From an uncultured Oscillospiraceae bacterium (GTDB lineage Bacteria; Bacillota; Clostridia; Oscillospirales; Oscillospiraceae): 12,270 bases of DNA. The DNA lies in contig CAKUJL010000029.1 in assembly GCA_934661715.1 (NCBI GenBank), positions 1 through 12,270 of the forward strand. Direction: 5' to 3'. Below, in pieces: positions 5,182 through 12,270 of this stretch. Position 1 is the stretch's first letter, and every line of letters starts with the position of its first letter. The notes beneath the pieces were generated by a model that saw only the letters and a list, made by a program, of their open reading frames with translations, was not told the origin of the DNA and did no database searches. A program made the translations under genes and the position numbers.

Positions 5182-6858
5182 TTAATTTTCTTTGCGAATT
5201 CTCAGGATTTTTGCGATTTTGTCGCCCTTTGGAAGAAGCATACAGTCCTCATACGTCACGCACCGCAGCGCAACGGCCAGAACCGCGTACAAAACCACCG
5301 CAAACACCAGCGCCGCCAGACATCCGAGCTTCCAGCCGAGTGTGCCGGAAAGCACACGGTACGCCATAAATGTCGCCCCGCCCATGATCGCCGAGGCAAG
5401 AAGCGGCCGGATGATGTTCTTGAAAATCGCGGGCCGCGCCGAAACGTGCCTTCGCATCGCGACGATGTCCATGCCGGTGATCGCGATATAGCAAATGAGC
5501 GTGCCGATCGGAGCGCCGATGATGTTCAGGGAAGGCTGACCGACGAGGATATAGTTGACGACGATTTTCACGATGCCGCCAATGAGCATATTGATGACCG
5601 GCGTGACCACATCGCCGCTGGCCTGCATGATCGCGTTCAAAAGCAGCACCAGCGAGTTAAAGACGACAGCCAGGCCCAGAATCGCCAGCATCGGCGCGGC
5701 CAGCTCGATTTTATCCTCCGTATACGTCGCGCACAGAAGCCGGATGATGGGCTCTGCCATCACAAAAAGTCCCGCCGCGCACGGCATGGCAATGAGCGCC
5801 ATCGTCCGCACGGCAGACTCGGAGGTCTGCTTGGCCTCGCGCAGATCCTTGCGGGTGAGCGACGCCGTGATCGCCGGAATGACCGCGATGGTGATCGTCG
5901 GGATGAACGAGCAGGGAAGCGCAAACACCGTCTGGCAGAAGTTGTAGATGCCCTTGGCCGAGTCCGCCATCTTTTCTGTCCATTGCAGTGCGCCGGTGAG
6001 CCGCCGCATGTAGATCATCGTGTCAAACAGGTTGATGATCTGAAGCCCCGCCGAGCCCAGCGTAATGGGAACGGCGATGGACAAGAGCTCTTTCATCGTG
6101 CTTCTGGTCGACTTCGCCTCGCCGCCGCCGAGATACAGAATTTGGCTCGACTGCCGGAACTTGTGGTGCAGATAGAAAACCGAAATGAGGCTTCCAATCG
6201 TCACACCCAGAATCGCGCCGCCCGCGGCCAGGGTAATGTCTCCGTAGTCTCTTGCCGATTCGCCCGGCGCGAGAACGATGCCCTGCGCCCGGACCGCCGC
6301 CTCGCCCGTCAGCTTCATCACGAGCCACGCAAGCCCGAGTCCGACAATAAGCCGCGCGACGGCCTCAAAGATCTGGCTGACAGAGGTCGGCGTCATGTTG
6401 CTCTGCCCCTGGAAAAAGCCGCGGTAGGCAGAGACAAGGCAGATGAGCAGCACACACGGCGCGAGGGCCGCGATGGCCGCCCACGAGTTTTCGTTCGTCG
6501 TGACCATGACCGACAGCTGCCTACAGAAAATCAGCATGCCGAGACTTCCGACGACGCCGATGGTCAGAAACACGTACAGGGACGTCCGGTAGATCCTTTT
6601 GATCTGCGCATGGTTTCCGAGCGTCTGCGCCTGCGAGATCATCCGGCTCATCGCCACGGGAAGACCCGTCGTCGAGATCATGAGCAGGACGTTATACACG
6701 TCGTAGGCGGTGTTGAAGTAGCCGAAGCCGTCTTCTCCGATGATGTTGTTGAGCGGGACCTTGAACAGAAAGCCCATCAGCTTCACGAGCACCGTCGCCA
6801 TCGCAAGCACCGCCGTGCCCTGCAAAAACGTCTGCTTTTTCATGGGCTGATCGTTCAT
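5182..6858 (-). CDS. SpoVB/YabM-type polysaccharide (lipid) flippase, MATE-like
   Basis: This 558-residue polytopic membrane protein belongs to the SpoVB/MurJ/Wzx branch of the MOP superfamily, which flips lipid-linked cell-wall or polysaccharide precursors across the membrane. The N-terminus (FLQGTAVLAMATVLVKLMGF, then KVPLNNIIGEDGFGYF and STTGLPVAMSRMIS) is diagnostic of SpoVB-like proteins. Many hydrophobic segments of about 20 residues follow over the whole length, consistent with around 14 helices. The start is ATG at 6858, 7 bases after AGGAGG at 6866-6871 and overlapping the upstream stop as ATGA; an in-frame Met five codons later is less well placed. In B. subtilis the equivalent gene yabM lies just before yabN (mazG), as here. 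The context therefore favours a spore cortex or peptidoglycan role, but the exact substrate cannot be read from sequence and a MurJ-like housekeeping role is possible. Confidence 0.92.
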   Translation of the reverse strand: MNDQPMKKQTFLQGTAVLAMATVLVKLMGFLFKVPLNNIIGEDGFGYFNTAYDVYNVLLMISTTGLPVAMSRMISQAQTLGNHAQIKRIYRTSLYVFLTIGVVGSLGMLIFCRQLSVMVTTNENSWAAIAALAPCVLLICLVSAYRGFFQGQSNMTPTSVSQIFEAVARLIVGLGLAWLVMKLTGEAAVRAQGIVLAPGESARDYGDITLAAGGAILGVTIGSLISVFYLHHKFRQSSQILYLGGGEAKSTRSTMKELLSIAVPITLGSAGLQIINLFDTMIYMRRLTGALQWTEKMADSAKGIYNFCQTVFALPCSFIPTITIAVIPAITASLTRKDLREAKQTSESAVRTMALIAMPCAAGLFVMAEPIIRLLCATYTEDKIELAAPMLAILGLAVVFNSLVLLLNAIMQASGDVVTPVINMLIGGIVKIVVNYILVGQPSLNIIGAPIGTLICYIAITGMDIVAMRRHVSARPAIFKNIIRPLLASAIMGGATFMAYRVLSGTLGWKLGCLAALVFAVVLYAVLAVALRCVTYEDCMLLPKGDKIAKILRIRKEN

Positions 6859-8183
6859 TTGCCCGCCTCCTGTTCCGCGTCCGAGAAGACCTTCTCGATC
6901 GCGTAGTCGTGCAGTTCCTTGAGAGCGCCCGCAACGTCCAGCGTCGGGAACTTGCCCGCGTTGTACAAAATCTGCCCGCGCACCATCGTCAGCACCACGT
7001 CGTGGCCCGACGCGCTATAAACGAGGTTCGACAGCACGTTGTGGCACGGAATGAGGTGCGGCTGCGTGAAGTCGAGCAGAATGAGGTCGGCGTCCAAGCC
7101 GGGTTTGATCTGCCCGCACTCTTTTTCTCTTCCCTGCGCCTTTGCGCCGCAGACCGTCGCCATCATGAGCGCGGCCTCCGCCGGAATGGCCGTGGGATCG
7201 TTCGTTTTTGCCTTGGCCATGAGCGTGCAGGCCTTGATCTCTTCAAAGAGGTCGAGATTGTTGTTGGACGCGACGGAGTCCGTGCCGAGGCACACATTCA
7301 TGCCCGCCTTCACCATGCCCATCACGTCCGCGCAGCCGGAAGCGAGCTTCAGATTGCTCACCGGGCAGTGCACCGCGCTCACATGGCGCTTGGAAAGCAG
7401 CTTCATGTCCTCTTCGGTCAAGTGTACGCAGTGCGCCGCCGTCGTGGGAACATCAAACACATGGTGGCAGTCGAGCACCTGCGCAGGCGTTAACCCATAG
7501 CGCTCCACGCACTGGTCATGCTCCAATTTGGTTTCCGACACGTGCACCTGCATACCGATGCCTTCGTTGATCGCAAACTCCGAAAGCGCGTCCCAGAGCT
7601 GATAGGTGGAGGTGTATTCGGCGTGGATGGACGCTTCAATCTTGATGCGTCCGTTATCGTAATTGTGCCACTTGTTCTTGAGCGCGACCAGCTCCTGACA
7701 GGCCGGGAACTTCTCGAAATCGAAGTCGTCGCCCAGGAACATCGACGTGCCGCGCGAGATATTGGCCTTCATGCCGGACTTTGCGATGACGTCGCAGATA
7801 TCGTCGCAGAAGTAGTACATATCCGAAACGCTCGTCACGCCGAATTTCAAACACTCCGCCACAGCCAGCGTCGTCGCCGCACGCACACACCGGCCATCGA
7901 GCCGGTCCTCCCGCGGGAAAATGTAGTCGTTCAGCCACTCCTGTAATTTGAGGTCGTCCGCATATCCGCGCAGCAGCTGCATCGGAAGATGCGTGTGGCA
8001 GTTAATTAAACCCGGCATCAGGACCATGCCGGTGGCGTCAATGATTCTCTCGGGCTTTTCCTCCGGCGCGTGCTTGCTGAGCCAGCTGATCTTGCCGTCG
8101 GTCACGCCGACAAACGCGTCCGTCCAGACGGACATCCGGTCGTCCATCGTGACGACGCAGACATGGGAAAAGAGGGTATTCAT
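6855..8183 (-). CDS. mtaD: Amidohydrolase, 5-methylthioadenosine/S-adenosylhomocysteine deaminase type
   Basis: Enzymes of this family deaminate 5'-methylthioadenosine and S-adenosylhomocysteine (some also adenosine) to inosine derivatives, clearing SAM by-products. The 442-residue protein has the TIM-barrel amidohydrolase layout: metal ligands in NCHTHLPMQLLRGYADDL (H63, H65), VHVSET (H214, E217), TAAHCVHL (H251) and LGTDSVASNN (D302). The HxH...LRGYADDL...EWL...FP.E stretch is characteristic of the MTA/SAH deaminase/TrzA group. Translation is open upstream to 8435, but that part overlaps hemZ and is Arg-rich noise. I place the start at 8183 because AGGAGG at 8191-8196 sits 7 bases upstream and the ATG overlaps the hemZ stop as ATGA. 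A second ATG at 8189 is only 1 base from the AGGAGG. The stop overlaps the next gene, also as ATGA. The SAM-using HemZ just upstream is a plausible, unproven link. Confidence 0.88.
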   Translation of the reverse strand: MNTLFSHVCVVTMDDRMSVWTDAFVGVTDGKISWLSKHAPEEKPERIIDATGMVLMPGLINCHTHLPMQLLRGYADDLKLQEWLNDYIFPREDRLDGRCVRAATTLAVAECLKFGVTSVSDMYYFCDDICDVIAKSGMKANISRGTSMFLGDDFDFEKFPACQELVALKNKWHNYDNGRIKIEASIHAEYTSTYQLWDALSEFAINEGIGMQVHVSETKLEHDQCVERYGLTPAQVLDCHHVFDVPTTAAHCVHLTEEDMKLLSKRHVSAVHCPVSNLKLASGCADVMGMVKAGMNVCLGTDSVASNNNLDLFEEIKACTLMAKAKTNDPTAIPAEAALMMATVCGAKAQGREKECGQIKPGLDADLILLDFTQPHLIPCHNVLSNLVYSASGHDVVLTMVRGQILYNAGKFPTLDVAGALKELHDYAIEKVFSDAEQEAGK

Positions 8184-9673
8184 TCGCATTCCTCCTGAGA
8201 CAGCGCAGAGCCTTCCTGCGCGAGACGGCGCAGAATTTCGAACATCTCGTCCTTCTGCTGCAAGATCGTCTCGATCCGCGCAATGTAGTCCTGCGGCGAT
8301 TTTGGGTTGTGATAGCGCTCCAGCTGCCCGGCGGGGAGGTTGATCTTGTTCATGCCGCCGCCTCCGAGCGATAAGATCGTGTGGAGCTCTTCCATCATGT
8401 ATATGTTGTACAGTCCGGTAAATCCCGGACGGCACCAGCCGGTGTTTTCAAAGCTTCCCGACATGTATTTCTGCCGGTAAAGATAGTATGGCTCGAAATC
8501 GCTTTTGCGAAGCGCGTCTTCCGCGAAGGCCAGCATCTGCGCCACATCGGCATTGCTGGGAAGCGGCACGCGGTTCTGGAACAGATTCGCGCCCTTTTTG
8601 AGCGCCAGCGTGTGCACCGTCACATTGCTCGGCCCGAGCGAGAGAACCTGCGATAAAGAAGCGGCAAACTTCTCCGGCGTGTCTCCGGGAAGCCCCGCGA
8701 TCAGGTCCATGTTAATGTCCCGGAAGCCGATGCTCTGCGCCTGCCGGAACGCTTCGATTGTCTGTGCGCTCGTGTGCCGCCGCCCGACATTTTCGAGCAC
8801 ATCGTCCGCCATCGTCTGGGGGTTGATCGAAATTCTGGTCGCGCCGCCGTCTTTGATGACGCGGAGCTTCTCTTCGTCCAGCGTATCGGGTCTTCCGCCC
8901 TCGACGGTAAATTCCAGACAGCGCGAAAGATCGAAGCTCTTGTTGATGACATCCAATAAAGCCTTCATCTGCACGTTAGAGAGCGTCGTCGGCGTGCCGC
9001 CGCCCATGTAGAGTGAGCGGATGTGATACCCCGACTGCGCAAGAAGCTTCCCCGTGTATTCGATCTCCCGGTGCAGCGCCTGCAAATACGGCGGCAAAAA
9101 CGCGCCGAAGCGCTCAATGGACTCACTCACAAACGAGCAGTATGCGCATCTGGTCGGGCAGAACGGAATGCCGATGTAAACCGACAGATCGTTCGGGGCC
9201 AGTAGCTTTGCAGCCTCCAGCGTATGGCGCGACGCGTCCACACAAAGACGGCTCCGTTCGGGCGTCACAAAATACGTCTTCTCCAGAAGCCTTGCCGCTT
9301 CTTTTTCCGAGCCGCCCTCCATCATGCACTTGGTCGACAGCTTCGTCGGCCGCACGCCGGACAGCGCACCCCACGGCGGGGCCGTTTCCAGCACCTGCAC
9401 GGCCGCTAAGTAGTAGCTCTGCTGCAAAATCCGCCGCGTCAGACGAACGTCCGCCTTTTGAAGCGGAATGCGCTTTGTGGCAAAGCCTGTTTTCCCGCGG
9501 TAGGTCACCTTCGCCGTCGCGGTCAGATAGGTTTTGCCGCGCGAAAGGGACGAAACGGTCCCGTCGCCATCAAAAGGCGCGGTCACAAATTCCGAGGGCT
9601 CGGACGCAAACAGCTGCATTTGCAGCTGCTCGACCGGATACCGCTCGGTGTGGTTTTTCAAGAAAAGCTTCAT
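8180..9673 (-). CDS. hemZ: Coproporphyrinogen dehydrogenase HemZ-type radical SAM protein
   Basis: HemZ proteins are relatives of oxygen-independent coproporphyrinogen III oxidase (HemN). They use a [4Fe-4S] cluster and S-adenosylmethionine radical chemistry and are assigned to anaerobic heme/porphyrin formation. The 497-residue product has a non-conserved N-terminal extension (about 1-160) followed by the radical SAM core. Visible motifs are PFCPTRCAYCSF with the cluster cysteines C172, C176 and C179, YMGGGTPT (SAM contact, 222-229), RISINPQT and NMDLIAGLPGDT (321-332). The N-terminal extension and the context with dtd and the MBL hydrolase fit the HemZ branch rather than HemN or HemW. The ATG at 9673 overlaps the upstream stop by 4 bp, with only a weak Shine-Dalgarno sequence, suggesting translational coupling. 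The TGA stop overlaps the next ATG. No other heme genes are in view, so its true substrate here is not shown. Confidence 0.93.
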   Translation of the reverse strand: MKLFLKNHTERYPVEQLQMQLFASEPSEFVTAPFDGDGTVSSLSRGKTYLTATAKVTYRGKTGFATKRIPLQKADVRLTRRILQQSYYLAAVQVLETAPPWGALSGVRPTKLSTKCMMEGGSEKEAARLLEKTYFVTPERSRLCVDASRHTLEAAKLLAPNDLSVYIGIPFCPTRCAYCSFVSESIERFGAFLPPYLQALHREIEYTGKLLAQSGYHIRSLYMGGGTPTTLSNVQMKALLDVINKSFDLSRCLEFTVEGGRPDTLDEEKLRVIKDGGATRISINPQTMADDVLENVGRRHTSAQTIEAFRQAQSIGFRDINMDLIAGLPGDTPEKFAASLSQVLSLGPSNVTVHTLALKKGANLFQNRVPLPSNADVAQMLAFAEDALRKSDFEPYYLYRQKYMSGSFENTGWCRPGFTGLYNIYMMEELHTILSLGGGGMNKINLPAGQLERYHNPKSPQDYIARIETILQQKDEMFEILRRLAQEGSALSQEECE

Positions 9674-10269
9674 ACGCGCATAGCCCCGCGCATATAGTAG
9701 TTCGTTCTGCGCTCTTGTTCCAACGTCGATTCTTCCCCGTGTCCCGGCAGCACGCGATAGTCCCCCGGAAGTGAGCCGAGCCGCTTGAGAGAGGCCATCA
9801 TCTGTGCCTGATTCCCGCCGGGAAGATCGGTCCTGCCGCAGCAGCCCGCAAAGAGCGTGTCGCCGGAGAACAGAACGTCCCCGCAGACAAAGCAGGATGA
9901 GCCCAGCGTGTGTCCCGGCGTCGCGAGCACGTGAAACACCATCGGCCCGACGGAAATTTCATCTCCGTCCAGAAACGTTTCGGTATAGACAAGATTTCCG
10001 TGGCTCATATTCGTCAGTTCGTCCGTGTCCTGTGCGCTCACATAGATCGGCACGTCCGGGAAGCTTTCGTGCAGCGACCGCAGGGCGCCCGTGTGGTCAA
10101 AATGCGCGTGCGTCAGCAAAATCGCACCCAGCCGCAGTGACCGCTCCGCCAGCGTGTCCGTAATTTTCTGCGGCTGCGCACCGGGATCGATGAGGGCGCA
10201 CAGACCGTCTTCAAAGACCACATAGCAGTTGGTCTCCAGCGGTCCGAGCGGCAGTGTCAAGATATCCAT
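9670..10269 (-). CDS. MBL-fold metallo-hydrolase, glyoxalase II-like
   Basis: This 199-residue protein is a metallo-beta-lactamase-fold hydrolase of the short glyoxalase II-like (GloB/YqgX) group. It starts MDILTLPLGPLETNCYV, typical of that group, and has the zinc-binding motif THAHFDH (residues 53-59), a third ligand His in TPGHTLGS (H120), the bridging Asp in SGDTLF (D137), and the final His in LPGHGEES (H177). These are all the metal ligands expected for a binuclear site. It lacks the long C-terminal substrate domain of classical hydroxyacylglutathione hydrolase, so the true substrate is uncertain; a thioester or other small ester is plausible. The start at 10269 has a GGGAGG site inside the 12-bp gap after dtd. 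The stop overlaps the hemZ start as ATGA. The rel-dtd-MBL-hemZ order is common in Clostridia, but the pathway link is unknown. Confidence 0.93.
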   Translation of the reverse strand: MDILTLPLGPLETNCYVVFEDGLCALIDPGAQPQKITDTLAERSLRLGAILLTHAHFDHTGALRSLHESFPDVPIYVSAQDTDELTNMSHGNLVYTETFLDGDEISVGPMVFHVLATPGHTLGSSCFVCGDVLFSGDTLFAGCCGRTDLPGGNQAQMMASLKRLGSLPGDYRVLPGHGEESTLEQERRTNYYMRGAMRV

Positions 10270-10281
10270 GCGTCATCCTCC

Positions 10282-10731
10282 CTATTTGAGATCATTTGTA
10301 TCAACGATCAGTGTAACCGGCCCGTCGTTTTCGGATTCCACCTGCATATACGCGCCGAACTCGCCGTGCTGCGGCGGAAAACCGAGACGTTCGCATTCCG
10401 ACAAAAACTGCTCGTAAAGCGGAATCGCGATCTCGGGCTTGCCGGCGCCGATGAAGCTCGGCCTTCTTCCGTGGCTCACATCGCCGTAGAGCGTAAACTG
10501 GCTCACGACCAGCACCTCGCCGCCGACGTCTGACAAAGACAGGTTCATTTTGTCGTTTTCATCCCGGAACACGCGAAGACCCAGAATTTTCTCGGCCAGC
10601 TTCCGGCACTTTTCCGGCGTATCCTCCGGCGCGACGCCGAGCAGAATGAGAAATCCCCGCCCGATTTTGCCGCGCACCTCGCCGCCAATCGAAACAGACG
10701 CGGAATTGACCCGCGTAACTACAGCTTTCAT
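10282..10731 (-). CDS. dtd: D-aminoacyl-tRNA deacylase
   Basis: Dtd is a cytoplasmic homodimer that hydrolyses the ester bond of D-aminoacyl-tRNAs (and glycine mischarged on tRNA-Ala), which keeps D-amino acids out of proteins. The 149-residue product has the usual family length. It begins MKAVVTRVNSASVSI and carries both active-site signatures: SQFT at 77-80 and the Gly-Pro motif (NDGPVT, GP at 137-138) that acts as the chirality filter across the dimer interface. The start is ATG at 10731, preceded by a GGAAGGG Shine-Dalgarno sequence that lies inside the 3' end of rel. The stop is TAG. Position directly after rel is the conserved Firmicutes arrangement, which adds to the call. Nothing looks broken or unusual. 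Confidence 0.97.
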   Translation of the reverse strand: MKAVVTRVNSASVSIGGEVRGKIGRGFLILLGVAPEDTPEKCRKLAEKILGLRVFRDENDKMNLSLSDVGGEVLVVSQFTLYGDVSHGRRPSFIGAGKPEIAIPLYEQFLSECERLGFPPQHGEFGAYMQVESENDGPVTLIVDTNDLK

Positions 10732-10734
10732 GCT

Positions 10735-12270
10735 TTACCCTTCCGCGCGTCTGACCGCGCTCACACCCGAGATGCCGCGCAGCCGCGCCATCACATTCTG
10801 AAGCTCTGTGAGATTGTGCACCTGAAAAACGAGGCTCACCAGCGCCCGTCCGCTGCCGACCGAGCGGGCCGACATTTCGTTCATCCGAAGACGAAGACTC
10901 GTCAAAATCGTCGCCACGTCCAGCATCAGACCCTCGCGGTCGACCGAGTCGACCTCCAGCGCGGTCATAAACGTCGCCTCGGGGCTCTCGGCCCACGTGA
11001 CCTTGACCCAGCGGCCGGACTGCGAGGGATCAAGCGCACTTTTCGCGTTCGGACAGTCCCTGCGGTGCACCGAAACGCCGTAGCCCTTGGTGATAAAGCC
11101 GATGATATCGTCTCCCGGCACCGGCGTGCAGCAGCGGCTGAACTTGATCATGCATGAGCCGATGTCCTCGACAATGACGCCCGAAGCGTCGATCGTGGGC
11201 TGCTGCTTGTTGAGATTCAGAAGCTCCTTCGGCGTCGCGGTCTTTGTCGCCTTTGTGACCTCGTCGCGGATTCTGCCCACGGCCTTGACCGCGGTGAGTC
11301 CGCCGTAGCCGATGGCCGCGTACATGTCCTCCAGGCAGTCAAAGCTCACGCGCCTCAAGACCAGCGGCAGCACGTCCTCAGACTGGATGATCTCGGGGTT
11401 GATGCCGATGCGGCGCAGCTCAGACTCAAAGCTTGCCTTGCCGCGGATGATATTCTCGTCGCGCTTTTCGCGCTTGAACCACTGCTTGATCTTGATGCGG
11501 GCCTGATTGGACCGACAGATATTGAGCCAGTCGCGGCTCGGGCCCTTTGCGGATTTCGAGGTCAGAACCTCGACGATATCGCCGTTGTGGAGCACCTGAT
11601 CGTAGCTTGCGATGCGGTTATTGACCTTTGCGCCGATCATGGTATTGCCGACGGCGGAGTGGATCGCGTAGGCAAAGTCAATGGGCGTCGAGCCCGACGG
11701 CAGGCTCATGACCTTTCCCTTGGGCGTGAAGACGAAGACCTCGTCGTCAAACATGTCGACCTTCAGAGAGTGGATATAATCGTCCGCCTCCGTGTCCTGC
11801 TGGTTTTCAAGAAGCCTGCGGACCCACTCGAATTCCTTTTCCGAGCCCTCGCCGACGTTCTGCTTGTATTTCCAGTGCGCCGCGATGCCGTATTCCGCCG
11901 TCTGGTGCATCTCCCAGGTGCGGATCTGCACCTCGAACGGGATGCCCTGCTGGCCGATGACGGTCGTGTGCAGGCTCTGATACATGTTGGGCTTCGGCGT
12001 GGAGATATAGTCCTTGAAGCGGCCGGGGACCAGATTGAACAGGTCGTGGATGTGGCCGAGGACGTTATAGCAGTCCGGGATGGAATCGACGATGACGCGG
12101 AACGCATACATATCGTAGAGCTCGTCGATCGTCTTGTTCTGGGCCTTCATCTTGCGGTAGATGGAATAGACATGCTTGATGCGGCCGTAGATGGAGCCGT
12201 GGATGCCCACGGCGGACAGGCGCGTGGTGATCTTGCTCTGGATGGCCTTCATAAATTCGTCGGCCTCGGC
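10735..12270 (-). CDS. relA: Bifunctional (p)ppGpp synthetase/hydrolase Rel (5' end outside window)
   Basis: Rel makes the stringent-response alarmone (p)ppGpp by pyrophosphate transfer from ATP to GDP/GTP, and family members also hydrolyse it. The visible 511 residues are open to the right edge. The N-terminal HD hydrolase domain, about 200 residues in full-length Rel, lies outside. Counting from the Met at 12252, the synthetase domain covers about residues 20-130, with GRIKHVYSIYRKM, the PGRFKDYI motif (RFKD at 78-81) and PKPNMYQSLHTTV. RxKD at this position marks bifunctional Rel/SpoT enzymes, whereas E. coli RelA has ExDD. A TGS domain follows (about 168-230), then a conserved-cysteine region (C367, C374, C375, C400) and a C-terminal ACT domain (about 427-503) that binds the ribosome and regulates. 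The stop is TAA, with 3 bp to dtd, so the two are almost certainly cotranscribed. The family call is very secure; the internal Met at 12252 is not the true start. Confidence 0.97.
   Translation of the reverse strand, partial: AEADEFMKAIQSKITTRLSAVGIHGSIYGRIKHVYSIYRKMKAQNKTIDELYDMYAFRVIVDSIPDCYNVLGHIHDLFNLVPGRFKDYISTPKPNMYQSLHTTVIGQQGIPFEVQIRTWEMHQTAEYGIAAHWKYKQNVGEGSEKEFEWVRRLLENQQDTEADDYIHSLKVDMFDDEVFVFTPKGKVMSLPSGSTPIDFAYAIHSAVGNTMIGAKVNNRIASYDQVLHNGDIVEVLTSKSAKGPSRDWLNICRSNQARIKIKQWFKREKRDENIIRGKASFESELRRIGINPEIIQSEDVLPLVLRRVSFDCLEDMYAAIGYGGLTAVKAVGRIRDEVTKATKTATPKELLNLNKQQPTIDASGVIVEDIGSCMIKFSRCCTPVPGDDIIGFITKGYGVSVHRRDCPNAKSALDPSQSGRWVKVTWAESPEATFMTALEVDSVDREGLMLDVATILTSLRLRMNEMSARSVGSGRALVSLVFQVHNLTELQNVMARLRGISGVSAVRRAEG

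Noticed and set aside
4846..6906. Very long plus-strand open frame (686 codons) opposite the flippase and mazG genes
   Set aside because: The product is Arg/His/Asp-rich low-complexity sequence without motifs, exactly antisense to two clearly conserved genes; it comes from GC-rich codon bias.
8184..8435. N-terminal extension of the MTA/SAH deaminase by 84 codons
   Set aside because: It overlaps hemZ, is not like the family, and an AGGAGG lies 7 bases before the ATG at 8183.

Overview
This window looks like core chromosome from a GC-rich, endospore-forming member of the Clostridia, most likely an Oscillospirales/Ruminococcaceae-type gut Firmicute. The evidence is a full yabM-yabN-hup-yabO-yabP-yabQ-divIC-yabR style cluster (sporulation and division genes as known from Bacillus subtilis and clostridia), a clostridial relA-dtd-MBL-hemZ block, AGGAGG-type ribosome binding sites, and a dispersed-repeat element of the kind common in gut Clostridia. 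Species assignment is inference. All thirteen supported genes plus one partial gene lie on the minus strand, so transcription runs from high to low coordinates.

Right block (12270 to 5182): a 5'-truncated bifunctional Rel (p)ppGpp synthetase/hydrolase, D-aminoacyl-tRNA deacylase (dtd), a glyoxalase II-like metallo-beta-lactamase-fold hydrolase, HemZ (radical SAM), a methylthioadenosine/S-adenosylhomocysteine deaminase, and a SpoVB/YabM-type MATE-like flippase. These genes are packed with 3-12 bp gaps or 4-bp ATGA overlaps and read as one translationally coupled operon.

Middle block (5154 to 2157): MazG, HU, the S4-domain protein RqcP (YabO), YabP, YabQ, DivIC and an S1-domain protein (YabR-like). 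It joins ribosome rescue, nucleotide sanitation, nucleoid packing, spore coat/cortex formation and septation. An intrinsic-terminator-like hairpin lies between HU and rqcP. The yabQ frame runs 227 bp into divIC. The S1 gene has a leader that can fold.

Left block (2153 to 1): a strong terminator, then an EF-P 5-aminopentanone reductase (YmfI-like SDR), then an orphan gene with a phage-tail-like N-terminus, then about 320 bp without a gene. That gene-free stretch holds a long inverted-repeat MITE-like element, a second short hairpin repeat, and a near-consensus minus-strand sigma-A promoter that must serve a gene beyond the left edge.

No defence system, CRISPR array, tRNA, rRNA or transposase is visible. 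I do not see a wholly new system. The most unusual signals are at the RNA level: an element between ymfI and the tail-like gene in which a 12-bp stem contains the Shine-Dalgarno sequence and is followed by seven Ts and the start codon; the S1 leader; and the yabQ/divIC overlap.
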